From Myxococcales bacterium (lineage in GTDB: Bacteria; Myxococcota_A; Polyangia; Palsa-1104; SHYY01), in assembly GCA_009692555.1 (NCBI GenBank), contig SHYY01000026.1, positions 1 through 41,942 of the forward strand: a DNA stretch of 41,942 nt. The letters are read 5' to 3'. The position numbers and the translations under genes were made by a program. Each line of letters opens with the position of its first letter. Position 1 is the first letter of the stretch. The notes beneath the pieces were generated by a model. It searched no databases. It was not told the origin of the DNA and saw only the letters and a list, made by a program, of their open reading frames with translations. Of this stretch, positions 1 to 8,070 are shown piece by piece.

Positions 1-1
1 C

Positions 2-268
2 CGTGGAACCGGCGTCGCGGCCGACGGTGGCGCCGCTGCGGAGAGCGTTCGCCTCGACGGCATCTCCGCCGGGGCGAGCGTGCGCCTGACCGGTGGAGCG
101 GTGCTACGTAGCGGTGCGCCGGTCACCGTTCTCGCGGCGCGCGGCGACGTGCGCACCGAGGCGTGGGTGCCCAGGCCGGTATCGGCGGACAGCCTGCGTG
201 GGCTCACCGCGCTGGTCTCGTGGGGCGGCGACGCGGTGGCCGACGCGAAGTCCGCCGACCATCGATGA
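2..268 (+). CDS. C-terminal part of a probable antitoxin (partial, 5' end outside window)
   Basis: An open frame enters from the left edge and stops at 266-268, where its TGA overlaps the ATG of the following PIN-domain gene. An internal GTG at 80 could also be a start, but the frame is open all the way back to base 2, so the gene probably begins upstream. The visible residues include a short beta-rich stretch (GISAGASVRL) and a tail with SLRGLTALVSWGGDAVADA. This resembles the toxin-neutralising tail of AbrB/VapB-type antitoxins. The assignment rests mainly on the one-base-pair-tight coupling to a PIN toxin. The DNA-binding half is not in the window, so the family cannot be fixed. Confidence 0.5.
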   Translation, partial: RGTGVAADGGAAAESVRLDGISAGASVRLTGGAVLRSGAPVTVLAARGDVRTEAWVPRPVSADSLRGLTALVSWGGDAVADAKSADHR

Positions 269-717
269 TGGCGACCGCGGTCGTGGTCGACACCAGCGTG
301 CTCGTCGGGAGCATCGATGCGCGAGATGTCCATCACGCCACCGCCTCCGCGCTGATCACTGCGCTGGCGGACCGCGACGTCGAGGCGATCCTGCTCGACT
401 GCGTGGTGGTCGAGACGATCGGCGTCCTGTGCCGGCGGCGCGCCGAGCGGCGAGTGAAGAGCGACCTTCCGGAGCTTCGCGGTGCCTTCGCCGCGGAGCG
501 CGTGACCCGCGCCTACCCGCTCCTCGAACATGCGTGGGCCGCCATCCTCGCCGAGGTGCAGCGCTCCTCGGGGAAGCTGAACGCGCACGATGCGCTGATC
601 CTCGAATGGGCGCGGAGAGAGGCGCCGTTTGTCGCCACGCTCGACGGTGGCCTGCGCGGCCCGGGGGTCACGGTGTTCGCGTCGGCGGCCGATGTCGCGC
701 GCGCGCTGGACGTCTGA
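265..717 (+). CDS. PIN-domain ribonuclease toxin (VapC-like)
   Basis: This 150-residue protein has the layout of a VapC-type PIN ribonuclease, which cleaves RNA (often tRNA) when its antitoxin is lost. The four acidic residues expected for the metal site are visible: Asp9 in VVVDTSVL, Glu50 in VVVETIGVL, Asp109 in NAHDALIL and Asp127 in ATLDGG. The start is the ATG at 265, which overlaps the upstream stop codon, or the second ATG at 268; the longer open frame upstream lacks PIN-like sequence. The upstream partial gene is the likely cognate antitoxin. The next gene begins only two bases after the stop, so read-through transcription into the FAD oxidase is possible. Confidence 0.85.
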   Translation: MMATAVVVDTSVLVGSIDARDVHHATASALITALADRDVEAILLDCVVVETIGVLCRRRAERRVKSDLPELRGAFAAERVTRAYPLLEHAWAAILAEVQRSSGKLNAHDALILEWARREAPFVATLDGGLRGPGVTVFASAADVARALDV

Positions 718-719
718 TC

Positions 720-2099
720 GTGCCGGACGTCTACGACCTCCTCACCGCGGAGCTTGGGCCCGCGCGGGTGCTCCGCGACGAGGCGCTGCTCGATCGCTTC
801 GCCACCGACGAGTCGGGGCTCGGACGCTTTCCGCCCGAGTGCGCGGTGCTCGCGGAGTCGCGCGAGGAGGTGGAGCTGACGCTCAGGTTGGCGCAGGAGC
901 ACCGCGTCGCGGTGACCCCGCGCGGAGCGGGCAGCGGGCTGACCGGCGGTGCGCTGCCGGTGCGCGGCGGGATCGTGCTCTCCACCGAGCGGATGACGAC
1001 GATCCGGGAGATCGATCCGGAGAACCTGATCGCCGTCGTCGAGCCCGGTGTCATTACCGGGGTACTGCAGGCGGAGGTCGAGGCGCAGGGGCTCTTCTAC
1101 CCGCCCGATCCGGCATCGCTCGCGATGTGCACGCTCGGCGGCAACGTGGCGGAGAACGCGGGCGGGCCGCGCGCCTTCAAGTACGGGGTCACGCGCGAGT
1201 ACGTGCTCGGCCTCGAGGTGGTGCTGATGGGCGGCGAGACGCTTCGCCCCGGGCGGCGGACCGCCAAGGGCGTGACCGGCTACGACGTGGTGGCGCTGCT
1301 GGTCGGCAGCGAGGGCACCTTCGGCGTGGCGACCGAGATCACCCTCAAGCTGCTGCCCGCGCCGAGAGCGGTGGCGACCCTTTTGGCGGTGTTCGGCGAC
1401 GTGCTGGTCGCCGGCCGCGCCGTGACGGATATCATCCACCACGGCAACCGGCCGCGCGCGCTCGAACTGCTCGACCGCACCACCATCGAGCACCTCTCCG
1501 GGCGCACGCCGTACCGCATTCCCGCGGGCGCGGGGGCGGTGCTGATCTGCGAGCTCGACGGCGATCCCGAGGGACAGGGCGCGCAGCTCCTGCGCTGCGC
1601 CGCGGCGTGCGAGGCGGCGGGCGCGACCGAGATCCAGGTGGCGAGCGACGAGCGGCAGCGGCGCGATCTGTGGGCCACCCGCCGCCTCGCCAACCCGACG
1701 CTGAAGGCGCTCCACCGCCGCAAGATCGCCGAGGACATCGTGGTCCCGCGCGGGGCGATCCCGGCCATGCTGCAACGCATCGACGAAATTGCTGCAACGC
1801 ACAACCTGGTGATCGCCACCTACGGCCATGCCGGCGACGGCAACCTGCACGTGAACCTGCTGGTCGATGATCCCCCCGGCGATCCGGCCCGCGAGGCGAC
1901 CATCGGGCGCGCGCTCGATGCGATCATGCGCGCCACCCTTGATCTCCGCGGTACACTCGCCGGCGAGCACGGGGTCGGCCTGATGAAGCAGAAGTACCTC
2001 CCCTGGGAGCAGGCGGCCGAGCTGATCCGGCTCCAGAGGCGCCTCAAGCGGCTGTTCGATCCCGACGATCTCCTGAACCCCGGAAAGATCTTTCCGTGA
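720..2099 (+). CDS. glcD: FAD-linked oxidase, glycolate oxidase GlcD / D-lactate dehydrogenase type
   Basis: A 459-residue flavoprotein of the VAO/PCMH fold, the usual length for GlcD or D-2-hydroxyacid dehydrogenases, which oxidise glycolate, D-lactate or similar hydroxyacids to the keto acid. The FAD-binding half carries RGAGSGLTGGA, PPDPASL and the GGNVAENAGG-RAFKYGVTREYVLG segment. The C-terminal substrate domain carries YGHAGDGNLHVN and GEHGVGL, followed by the end motif DPDDLLNPGKIFP. The start is GTG at 720; the frame is open far upstream, but that sequence lies under the PIN gene and shows no homology. The stop overlaps the NUDIX start (GTGA), so the two are translationally coupled. 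The GlcE and GlcF partners are not nearby, so it may act as a single-subunit dehydrogenase. The precise substrate cannot be read from sequence. Confidence 0.88.
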   Translation: MPDVYDLLTAELGPARVLRDEALLDRFATDESGLGRFPPECAVLAESREEVELTLRLAQEHRVAVTPRGAGSGLTGGALPVRGGIVLSTERMTTIREIDPENLIAVVEPGVITGVLQAEVEAQGLFYPPDPASLAMCTLGGNVAENAGGPRAFKYGVTREYVLGLEVVLMGGETLRPGRRTAKGVTGYDVVALLVGSEGTFGVATEITLKLLPAPRAVATLLAVFGDVLVAGRAVTDIIHHGNRPRALELLDRTTIEHLSGRTPYRIPAGAGAVLICELDGDPEGQGAQLLRCAAACEAAGATEIQVASDERQRRDLWATRRLANPTLKALHRRKIAEDIVVPRGAIPAMLQRIDEIAATHNLVIATYGHAGDGNLHVNLLVDDPPGDPAREATIGRALDAIMRATLDLRGTLAGEHGVGLMKQKYLPWEQAAELIRLQRRLKRLFDPDDLLNPGKIFP

Positions 2100-2683
2100 C
2101 GCCCACCCCCCTCGATCTCCCGACGCTGGCCCGGCGCCTGCGCGAGCGCGATCGCCTGTTCGTGCGGCTCCCCGGCTTCCGCGAATCGGCGGTGCTGGTG
2201 CCAATCGTGGTCGAGCCGGGCGGGTCCGAGCGGCTCCTGTTCACGGTCCGCGACGCCGCGCTGCGCTCCCACGCCGGGCAGATCGCCTTCCCCGGGGGAG
2301 CCAGGGATACCGGGGACTCCGATCTGATCGCCACGGCGCTCCGCGAGACCACCGAGGAGCTCGGGATCGCCCCCGGGGCGGCCACCGTGCTCGGCCTGCT
2401 CGACGACGTGCCGACGCCGAGCGGGTTCGTGATCACCCCGGTGGTGGCGCTGGTGGAGGGGCCGGTCGCGCTCGCGCCCGCCCGCGGCGAGGTCTCGGCC
2501 ACCTTCCTCGCCGAGATCGCCGCGCTCCGCGATCCCGCGCGCCACAGCGACGATGGGGAGCGGGAATTCCTTGGCGTTCGCTACCTGATGCACGAATATC
2601 GGTGGCTGGACTTCCGCATCTGGGGAGCCACCGCCCGGATCGTCCACCAACTCCTCGGGCTGCTCGACCTCCGCGACGCATGA
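2096..2683 (+). CDS. NUDIX hydrolase, CoA pyrophosphatase (NudL-like)
   Basis: A 195-residue NUDIX protein. The segment SHAGQIAFPGG followed by ALRETTEELGI is the UPF0035-type NUDIX box typical of NudL-like coenzyme A diphosphatases, which split CoA or acyl-CoA into 3',5'-ADP and 4'-phosphopantetheine. The catalytic glutamates of RExxEE are present. An Arg (TVRDAALRSHAG) precedes the box, as in the family. The GTG start at 2096 overlaps the stop of the FAD oxidase gene. Its coupling to that gene suggests co-expression but not a shared pathway. Length and motif order match the family, and nothing looks damaged. Confidence 0.88.
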   Translation: MTPTPLDLPTLARRLRERDRLFVRLPGFRESAVLVPIVVEPGGSERLLFTVRDAALRSHAGQIAFPGGARDTGDSDLIATALRETTEELGIAPGAATVLGLLDDVPTPSGFVITPVVALVEGPVALAPARGEVSATFLAEIAALRDPARHSDDGEREFLGVRYLMHEYRWLDFRIWGATARIVHQLLGLLDLRDA

Positions 2684-2711
2684 ACCGAATCACAGGCACG
2701 ATGAGCCGACC

Positions 2712-2987
2712 TTGAACAGTCCCGCGAAGAAGAAGCGCCGCCCGCGCAAGCGGACGCTCTCGCCCGCGCCACGTCCCGTCCCGGGCGCACCGTCGCCGGA
2801 GCTGAAGCTCCTTCGCGCGTCGAAGATCGCCACCTCGCTCGGCGCGCTGGCGCTGGCCCTCGCGCTGGCGGTGCAGTTCCGGCTGCTGCACGTCGATCTC
2901 GGGCCGAACGGCGGCCTGATCTTCAAGGTCACCGGGGTGGGTCTGGTGATCGCGGGATGGGTGTTCGGGCGCAACGCTCGTCGCTGA
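2712..2987 (+). CDS. Small predicted membrane protein, function unknown
   Basis: An open frame for about 91 residues. The N-terminus is strongly basic (KKKRRPRKR) and Pro-rich. Two hydrophobic stretches follow, at roughly residues 40-58 (SLGALALALALAVQF) and 68-85 (GLIFKVTGVGLVIAGWVFG), so two membrane passes are likely. The start is uncertain: TTG at 2712 is the first plausible codon, and the nearby ATG at 2701 is out of frame and quickly stopped. The last 59 bases overlap the 3' end of the convergent ogt gene. I do not recognise the family. The hydrophobic pattern and position after the NUDIX gene favour a real gene, but only moderately. Confidence 0.55.
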   Translation: MNSPAKKKRRPRKRTLSPAPRPVPGAPSPELKLLRASKIATSLGALALALALAVQFRLLHVDLGPNGGLIFKVTGVGLVIAGWVFGRNARR

Positions 2988-3510
2988 CGGGCGGAAGCGC
3001 GAGCCGCTGACCGGTGTGGCGCGCCTCGTGATCGAGCAGCCACGATTTGCGCTCGATCCCGCCGCCGTAGCCGGTGAGCGCGCCGGTGCGGCCGATCACA
3101 CGGTGGCAGGGGACGATGATCCCGATCGGGTTGACGTGATTCGCCGCACCGACGGCGCGCGCCGCCCCGGCACGGCCGATCGATTGCGCGAGATCGCCGT
3201 AGCTGCGCGTCGCGCCGGCCGGGATGGCGCACAGCGCGCGCCAGACGATGTGCGCGAACTCGGAGCCCTCCGCGTCGAGCAGCGGCCGAGGGCGATCGAG
3301 GTCACCGGCGAAGTAGGCGGTCAGCCACTCGCGCGCGGCGTCGAGGTGGGGATGCCGTCCTGGGACCAGCGTCGCCTTGCGCCTGGCGAGGGCCCGCACC
3401 ACGTCGTCGCCCGGATCGGTGAAGGCGCATGCGGCGAGGCCCGCGTCGGTGGCGACGAGCAGCAGCGGACCGAGCGGGGAGGGGAAGCGCAGAGACGGCA
3501 GGGAAGTCAT
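2929..3510 (-). CDS. ogt: Methylated-DNA--protein-cysteine methyltransferase (Ogt/MGMT)
   Basis: A 193-residue suicide repair protein that transfers methyl groups from O6-methylguanine (and O4-methylthymine) in DNA to its own cysteine. The active-site motif PCHRV is present with Cys135. The preceding Asn hinge/helix-turn-helix region (RSYGDLAQSIGRAGAARAVGAAN) and the following GGG-ERK-LL segment match the family. It starts at ATG 3510 and is transcribed in the same direction as the metalloprotease upstream of it, 81 bases away. The C-terminal 20 or so residues extend past the usual end and overlap the convergent small membrane gene. It is probably cytoplasmic and expressed at a low constitutive level; no Ada-type regulatory domain is attached. 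Confidence 0.93.
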   Translation of the reverse strand: MTSLPSLRFPSPLGPLLLVATDAGLAACAFTDPGDDVVRALARRKATLVPGRHPHLDAAREWLTAYFAGDLDRPRPLLDAEGSEFAHIVWRALCAIPAGATRSYGDLAQSIGRAGAARAVGAANHVNPIGIIVPCHRVIGRTGALTGYGGGIERKSWLLDHEARHTGQRLALPPVSDERCARTPIPRSPDPPR

Positions 3511-3562
3511 ACCGGGGAGTCTAACTGAAGACTGAACCGATGTTCAGCAAGAACAGGGGCGA

Positions 3563-3584
3563 GCGCGGACACAGCGGTCCGCGC
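3563..3584 (-). terminator. Stem-loop after the metalloprotease gene
   Basis: A perfect 8-bp inverted repeat (GCGCGGAC / GTCCGCGC) with a 6-nt loop lies 8 bases past the metalloprotease stop codon on the minus strand. There is no clear U-tract, so it could be a weak or Rho-assisted terminator or an mRNA-stabilising hairpin between the protease and ogt. Confidence 0.4.
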
Positions 3585-3591
3585 AGGAGGG

Positions 3592-4518
3592 CTACGTGCG
3601 GTAGGCCAGCCACTGGGCGTCGGCGCGATCCGCCTGGCCGCTCGTGAACTCGAACATGCAGGAGTCGTCGGTGTAGTCCATGAAGTTGGTGATCGGGTCG
3701 TTGCCCGGGTAGGCCTTGGTCGCGCAGGTGTTGCGGCCGGTCGGGCAGCCGAAGGCCGCCGACTTCTCGGCCGGCGTATCGCTGACGTAGTCGTTGTTCT
3801 TCTGGCAGCCGCCCTGAAAGGTGTGGTAGAGGCCGACCCAGTGGCCGACTTCGTGGGTGGCGGTGTCACCGAGGTCGTAGGGCACCGCGCTCCCGCCCGG
3901 CAGCGACGAGTTGAGGACCACCACGCCGTCGTCTTTCGGCTTCGAGGCGTAGCTCGAGGGGAAGGTCGCCCAGCCGAGCAGGCCGCCACCGATGTTCGCG
4001 GTGTAGATGTTGAGCGTGTTCGCGCCGCCCTTGCGGAGCGCCATCTTGGCCTGCGACTCGGCCGTGGAGCCGTAGCCCATCGTGTACCAGGTGGCGTTGG
4101 TGGTGCGGTCGATTCCCATCAGCATGAAGCGGAACGGCGTGTTGGTCCCCTGGCCGCCCGTCAGGCCGGAGTACGAGTTGTTGAGGACGCTGATCTGGTC
4201 GTTGATCTGCGAGTCGGGGATGTCGCCGTTGGCGATTCCGGTGCCCTTGTTGATGACGTGGACCCACACCGGAATGGTGATCGACCCCGCCATAGAGCGC
4301 TCGGCGCTCATGCGCTGGCGGGTATTCTCCTCGTCCGCGGCGCGCTCCGCTTCGGAGAGCGTGCGCGTGCCGCACTTGGCTCCGTTGACCCCCTGCGCCT
4401 CGAACTCCTGCTCGTCAACGGCCGTGACCTCACCGCCACAGCTGAAGAGCATCGTCGAGGCCGCAGCAACGGCGAGGGGCCATCCGAGGCGAGAAAACTT
4501 CCGGTTTCGAATGGTCAT
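3592..4518 (-). CDS. Secreted zinc metalloprotease lipoprotein, M43 (pappalysin/cytophagalysin) type
   Basis: A 308-residue secreted protease. An N-terminal signal with lipobox-like LFSC (Cys27) suggests lipid anchoring. The catalytic zinc motif [11 protein letters not shown] lies at residues 222-232, with Glu223 as the likely catalytic base. The Met-turn follows at [11 protein letters not shown] (Met280). This spacing, and the pairs of cysteines around it, are typical of M43 metzincins. The start ATG at 4518 is preceded by a strong Shine-Dalgarno (GGGAGGA), which decides it over the much longer open frame running back to 5712. The gene diverges from the FadR-like regulator. A 6-bp hairpin (CTGGAG / CTCCAG, 4561-4578) sits in its upstream region. 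Likely role: extracellular proteolysis or processing of surface proteins. Confidence 0.88.
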   Translation of the reverse strand: MTIRNRKFSRLGWPLAVAAASTMLFSCGGEVTAVDEQEFEAQGVNGAKCGTRTLSEAERAADEENTRQRMSAERSMAGSITIPVWVHVINKGTGIANGDIPDSQINDQISVLNNSYSGLTGGQGTNTPFRFMLMGIDRTTNATWYTMGYGSTAESQAKMALRKGGANTLNIYTANIGGGLLGWATFPSSYASKPKDDGVVVLNSSLPGGSAVPYDLGDTATHEVGHWVGLYHTFQGGCQKNNDYVSDTPAEKSAAFGCPTGRNTCATKAYPGNDPITNFMDYTDDSCMFEFTSGQADRADAQWLAYRT

Positions 4519-4673
4519 GTGGTTCCTCCCAGGGTGTTGCTGCCGTTGGGTGCAGCCCGCCTGGAGCCTAGCCTCCAGGGGGGGGCGTAGATCAAGAACA
4601 AAGTTATCCCGATTACGGGTCGCCGAGTGAAAATAAGCAATCGCGCGGCGGGTCGAGGGGGAAAGAAAAGGGC

Positions 4674-4701
4674 TTGCTCTCCCCATTGCTGCGGGTAGAC
4701 T
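4674..4701 (+). promoter_or_regulatory. Sigma-70 promoter of the GntR-GMC operon
   Basis: TTGCTC (4674-4679), 16-bp spacer, TAGACT (4696-4701). Transcription would begin at about 4708, inside the palindromic operator, giving a leader of under 20 nt. Confidence 0.55.
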
Positions 4702-4724
4702 GGTCTTACCAATTGGTAAGACCA
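4701..4724. promoter_or_regulatory. Double FadR-type operator, perfect 24-bp palindrome
   Basis: A perfect 24-bp palindrome that ends one base before the ATG of the regulator. It contains two 11-mers, TGGTCTTACCA (4701-4711) and TGGTAAGACCA (4714-4724). Each fits the known FadR-subfamily consensus TNGTNNNACNA, and their centres are 13 bp apart. It covers the predicted transcription start, so binding by the downstream FadR-like protein would block initiation (autorepression). Confidence 0.8.
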
Positions 4725-4725
4725 C

Positions 4726-5538
4726 ATGCCGACACCCCGCCTCGCAAGCCCCGTCCTCGCACCGCCGCCGCTCCCGGCGCTGTTCGACCGCCTGCTCGCC
4801 GATATCGTCGGTGGCAAGTACCCGGCGGGTGCGCGACTGCCGGCCGAGCGCGACCTCGCGAGGCTGCTCGGTGCGAGTCGCCCGACGCTGCGCGAGGCCC
4901 TCGGTCGCCTCGGTGAATGGGGCCTCATCGAGGCGCGGCGCGGCTCGGGCGTGGTGGTGCGCGATCAGCGCGAGTGGTCGCTCGAGGTGCTGCCGGCATG
5001 GCTGCGGCATGGCGCGCCGGCGCGCTCTCCCGATGCGCTGGCGCGGATGGTCCTCGATCTGCTCGCCCTCCGGCGCGCCCTGTTCGTCGATCTGTTGCGG
5101 GTGATCGGCGATCGGATCGATCCCACCACGCTGCTCGCCGCGCGCGCCGCCGTGGCGCGCGCCTGGGGCTCCCGGCGCGACGGCCCGACCTTCATCCGCG
5201 AGGACATCGGCGCCATTCGCATCCTCGTCGAGGGGGCGCGCTTCCTTCCTGCGCTCTGGCTCCTGAACGGCCTCGGGCGGGTCTACGAGGACATCGCCCG
5301 CGCGCTGACCGGCGCCGCCACCGTCCCGCCCGACTACCTCGCCTCGTACCGCGCCGTGTTCGATGCGCTCGCCCGTCGCCGCACCGAGCGCGCCTGCCGC
5401 GCCCTGGGCCACTACCTCGATCGTCACGATCGCCGCCTCATCGCCGCGCTCGGGATCGCAACAACGCGCGTCCTCGGAGGCGGAGCCTCCTCGGAGCAGC
5501 TCGCTCCGCTCGGCGTCGATCCGGAGGTGCCGCGATGA
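4726..5538 (+). CDS. GntR-family transcriptional regulator, FadR-like
   Basis: A 270-residue regulator. The N-terminal winged helix-turn-helix (about residues 18-78) reads [41 protein letters not shown], the classic GntR signature. The C-terminal helical ligand domain starts with [10 protein letters not shown], similar in layout to FadR_C, which senses long-chain acyl-CoA. It starts at ATG 4726, one base after the double TGGTnnnACCA operator, and its stop overlaps the next start (ATGA). The operon arrangement implies it represses itself and the alcohol oxidase genes until a fatty ligand appears. That ligand is inferred from subfamily and operator type, not from binding residues. Confidence 0.87.
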   Translation: MPTPRLASPVLAPPPLPALFDRLLADIVGGKYPAGARLPAERDLARLLGASRPTLREALGRLGEWGLIEARRGSGVVVRDQREWSLEVLPAWLRHGAPARSPDALARMVLDLLALRRALFVDLLRVIGDRIDPTTLLAARAAVARAWGSRRDGPTFIREDIGAIRILVEGARFLPALWLLNGLGRVYEDIARALTGAATVPPDYLASYRAVFDALARRRTERACRALGHYLDRHDRRLIAALGIATTRVLGGGASSEQLAPLGVDPEVPR

Positions 5539-6083
5539 TCCTCGCCGATTTCCGTCTCTCCCGCCGCGCCCGGAAGACCGTCGCTGCGCTGGCCCGGGTG
5601 GTGTGCCCCGAGGACTTCGATGCGCTGGGCGTGGAGGGGGCGGTGATCGAGGAGGTCGAGCTGACCCTGCGCTCCTTCCCGCCGCTGGTGCGGTTCGCGC
5701 TGGCGTCGGCAATCTGGATCTTCGAGTGGAGCGCCCTGTTCTATCCGGCGAGCTTCATGCGCCCCTTCTCGCGCCTCGATCCGGCGCGCGGGGAGCGCCA
5801 TTTCCGTCGCTGGTGGTCGAGCGGCCTGCTCTCGATTCGCCAGCTGGCGAAGACGCTGAAAGGGATGATCACGATGGGCTACTACGAGCAGGCGGCGGTG
5901 AAGGCGTGCCTGGAGTTTCATCCCGATCGCTGGATCGCCGACGTCGCGCGGCGCCGCCTGGAGGCTTTCGGCGAGGAGATCCGGCGGAAGGAGGCCGAGG
6001 TGATCGCGCCCGATCCGCTGGTGCCGGCCTCCGGCCTGTCGAAGGGTACCCTGGCGAGGAAAAAGCCCCATGCCGCGACCTGA
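5535..6083 (+). CDS. Small partner protein of a GMC oxidoreductase (gluconate 2-dehydrogenase subunit 3-like)
   Basis: A 182-residue, mostly helical protein without a clear signal peptide. It begins [20 protein letters not shown] and contains hydrophobic [19 protein letters not shown]. Proteins of this shape commonly sit directly before GMC oxidoreductases and resemble the small subunit of gluconate 2-dehydrogenase or the N-terminal helical domain of long-chain alcohol oxidases. The ATG at 5535 overlaps the regulator stop, and its end overlaps the GMC gene by 14 bases, so the three genes are tightly coupled. A role as a folding, membrane-docking or electron-transfer partner of the oxidase is inferred. 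I could not identify cofactor-binding residues. Confidence 0.65.
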   Translation: MILADFRLSRRARKTVAALARVVCPEDFDALGVEGAVIEEVELTLRSFPPLVRFALASAIWIFEWSALFYPASFMRPFSRLDPARGERHFRRWWSSGLLSIRQLAKTLKGMITMGYYEQAAVKACLEFHPDRWIADVARRRLEAFGEEIRRKEAEVIAPDPLVPASGLSKGTLARKKPHAAT

Positions 6084-7605
6084 GAACCTCTTCACGCGCG
6101 ACGACTGGACGGCCGATCGCGCCCTCACCTGCGACGTCCTGGTGATCGGCTCCGGTGCGGGCGGCGCGGTCGTCGCCGCGGAGCTGGCCGAGGGCGGCCT
6201 CGAGGTGATCGTCCTCGAGGAGGGCGGCTACCACCCGACCGAGGAATTCACCACCCACGCCACCGCGATGGTCCGCAAGCTCTACCGCGACGGCGGCGCG
6301 ACGCTCGCCATCGGCAGCCCGCCGATCGCCTTCCAGGAGGGGCGCGCCGTCGGTGGCTCGACGGTGATCAACGGCGGCATGTCGTGGCGGACGCCGGAGC
6401 GGATCCTCGATCGCTGGTGGCGCGAGGACGGCGTCGACGGCGTGCGCGCGAAGGAGATGGGGCGCTACTTCGAGCGCGTCGAGAAGTACATCTCGGCGAA
6501 ACACCAGGATCCGGGCACCACCAGCCGCGACAACGAGCTGCTCCGCGAGGGCGCCGAAAAGATGAGCTGGAAGGTGATCCCGAACATCCGCAATCAGCTC
6601 CACTGCGCCGGCACCAACAACTGCGCCTTCGGCTGTCCGACGGGGGCGAAGCGCTCCACGCTGGTCACCTACATCCCGCGCGCGCTCGCCTTCGGGGCAC
6701 GCCTGTACGCCGATTGCCGCGTCGAACGACTGCTCCGCGAGGGCACCCGCAGCGTCGGTGCCGAAGGTCGCGTGATCCAGCCGAACGGCAAGCCCGGCCA
6801 CCGCTTCACCGTGCGCGCGAAGCTGGTGGTCTCGTCCGCCGGCGCGATCCACACCCCGGCGCTGCTCGGCCGGTCGGGCGTGAAATCCCCGTCGGGGCGC
6901 ATCGGGCAGAACCTGTCCCTGCACCCGAACGTGAAGGTGCTCGCGGTGTTCGACGAGAACGTCGAGGGGTGGAAGGGCGTCCACCAGGCCTACCAGGTGC
7001 GCGAGTTCCAGGAGGAGGGCTACCTGTTCGCGGCGGTCAATATCCCGCCCTCGATATTGTCAATGGCTACGCCATTTTACGGGCGCGAGTTGGACGAGAT
7101 CATGCGCGACTACAACCGCACCGTGATCGCCGGAATGCTGCTCGAGGACAGCGTCACCGGGCGCGTCCGCGTGCTCCCCGGGGGGCGGCCCCAGGCCTTC
7201 TACGACCTCTCCGACTTCGACGCCCACCGACTGGTCCGCGGCACGTCGCTGCTGTGCGAGCTGCTCTTCTCCGCCGGCGCGCGCCGGATCGTCCTGCCGT
7301 TCGAGGGGATGGCCGATCTGCGTGGCCCCGACGATGTGCGCAAGCTGTTCGAGCGCCCCGTCCACAAGCCGGGGATCGAGGTGATGACGGTGCACATGAT
7401 GGGCACCTGCGCGATGGGCGGAGATCCGAAGCGCCACGTCTGCGATTCGTACGGCAAGGTCTACGGGCACGAGGGGCTCTACATCTCCGACGCCAGCCTC
7501 TTCCCGTCGCCGATCGGGGTCAATCCGATGGAGACGATCATGGCCCTGGCGACCCGCAACGCGGAGCGGATCCTCGATCAAGGAGCGGCGCTCAAAGCGG
7601 CTTGA
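6070..7605 (+). CDS. GMC family FAD-dependent oxidoreductase, probable long-chain alcohol oxidase/dehydrogenase
   Basis: A 511-residue GMC flavoenzyme. The N-terminal dinucleotide-binding fold is at residues 22-52 (DVLVIGSGAGGAVVAAELA). The segment GRAVGGSTVINGGM binds FAD. A Cys-rich stretch, CAGTNNCAFGCPTGAKRS, is typical of fatty alcohol oxidase relatives. The C-terminal GMC_oxred_C domain contains HMMGTCAMGG and ends with NPMETIMALATRNAERI. No signal peptide is seen, so it is cytoplasmic or membrane-associated. It is the third gene of the FadR-like operon, which suggests oxidation of long-chain alcohols to aldehydes during lipid use. Sterol or other hydrophobic alcohols are possible alternatives. 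Confidence 0.87.
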   Translation: MPRPENLFTRDDWTADRALTCDVLVIGSGAGGAVVAAELAEGGLEVIVLEEGGYHPTEEFTTHATAMVRKLYRDGGATLAIGSPPIAFQEGRAVGGSTVINGGMSWRTPERILDRWWREDGVDGVRAKEMGRYFERVEKYISAKHQDPGTTSRDNELLREGAEKMSWKVIPNIRNQLHCAGTNNCAFGCPTGAKRSTLVTYIPRALAFGARLYADCRVERLLREGTRSVGAEGRVIQPNGKPGHRFTVRAKLVVSSAGAIHTPALLGRSGVKSPSGRIGQNLSLHPNVKVLAVFDENVEGWKGVHQAYQVREFQEEGYLFAAVNIPPSILSMATPFYGRELDEIMRDYNRTVIAGMLLEDSVTGRVRVLPGGRPQAFYDLSDFDAHRLVRGTSLLCELLFSAGARRIVLPFEGMADLRGPDDVRKLFERPVHKPGIEVMTVHMMGTCAMGGDPKRHVCDSYGKVYGHEGLYISDASLFPSPIGVNPMETIMALATRNAERILDQGAALKAA

Positions 7606-7628
7606 GCGGCTACTTCCCTCTCGCCCGA

Positions 7629-7883
7629 TCAGGGCCGCCGGACGGTCCGGTCGATCCGCTCGACGAACCGGTAGAGCAGAAAGCAGCCGACAAACAGCAC
7701 GCCCGACGCGATCGCCGCGGGCAGCGCCACGTCGTGACCTGCCAGGTGGGCGTCGAGCGAGCTCTTGAGCAGCCACATCTGCACGATCACCACGATGCCG
7801 ATCAGCGTGCTCGCGCCGTCGATCGCGGTCAGCCCGCGCTGCTCGCGGATCTCGCGCGGTGGGTTGCGGCGGCGCGCCCGCAT
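7629..7883 (-). CDS. Small two-helix membrane protein (DUF6755-like), at a deletion junction
   Basis: An 84-residue frame. After a basic N-terminus it has two hydrophobic helices (LTAIDGASTLIGIVVIVQMWLL and LPAAIASGVLFVGCFLLYRFV). The pattern resembles short DUF6755-type proteins; I recall this only loosely. In the same frame upstream of the apparent ATG at 7883, the sequence reads LVEIHPRLAAAHGITDGG. That belongs to a molybdopterin oxidoreductase C-terminus, so the present start region is where a deletion has fused two genes. The protein may still be made from the ATG but lacks its native start region. It lies convergent to the GMC gene. Confidence 0.5.
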   Translation of the reverse strand: MRARRRNPPREIREQRGLTAIDGASTLIGIVVIVQMWLLKSSLDAHLAGHDVALPAAIASGVLFVGCFLLYRFVERIDRTVRRP

Positions 7884-8035
7884 CAGCCCACCGTCGGTGA
7901 TGCCGTGGGCCGCTGCCAGTCGCGGGTGGATCTCGACGAGGCTCCGGGCACTGATCGTTCAGCGGGCCGATCCGCCGTGTCTGGGTGCCCGACAGGTACT
8001 GGGTGGCCACGCGGCCGCCCCCAGGGGGCAGCGCC
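7878..8035 (-). pseudogene. C-terminal fragment of a molybdopterin oxidoreductase (probably assimilatory nitrate reductase)
   Basis: On the minus strand the sequence encodes GGRVATQYLSGTQTRR, then IGPLNDQCPEP and, after a one-base slip near 7942, LVEIHPRLAAAHGITDGG. This is the molydop_binding (molybdopterin dinucleotide-binding) domain found at the end of nitrate reductases and formate dehydrogenases, with the T.TRR and EIHP..A...GI.DG signatures. Everything N-terminal, several hundred residues, is absent; the toxin-antitoxin gene starts at 8071. The frameshift is explained by one missing C in GAGCC(C)CTCGTC. The neighbouring NarK-type porter and Fe-S subunit remnants favour a nitrate reductase origin. 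The end boundaries are approximate. Confidence 0.65.
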
Positions 8036-8070
8036 TTGCGATAGCCCATCCCCGGCGCTATCGTCCACCA

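Noticed and set aside
3592-5712. 706-codon open frame on the minus strand upstream-extended from the metalloprotease
   Set aside because: Only the part from ATG 4518 has a Shine-Dalgarno, signal peptide and homology; the rest lies under the FadR-like gene and is a high-GC shadow frame.
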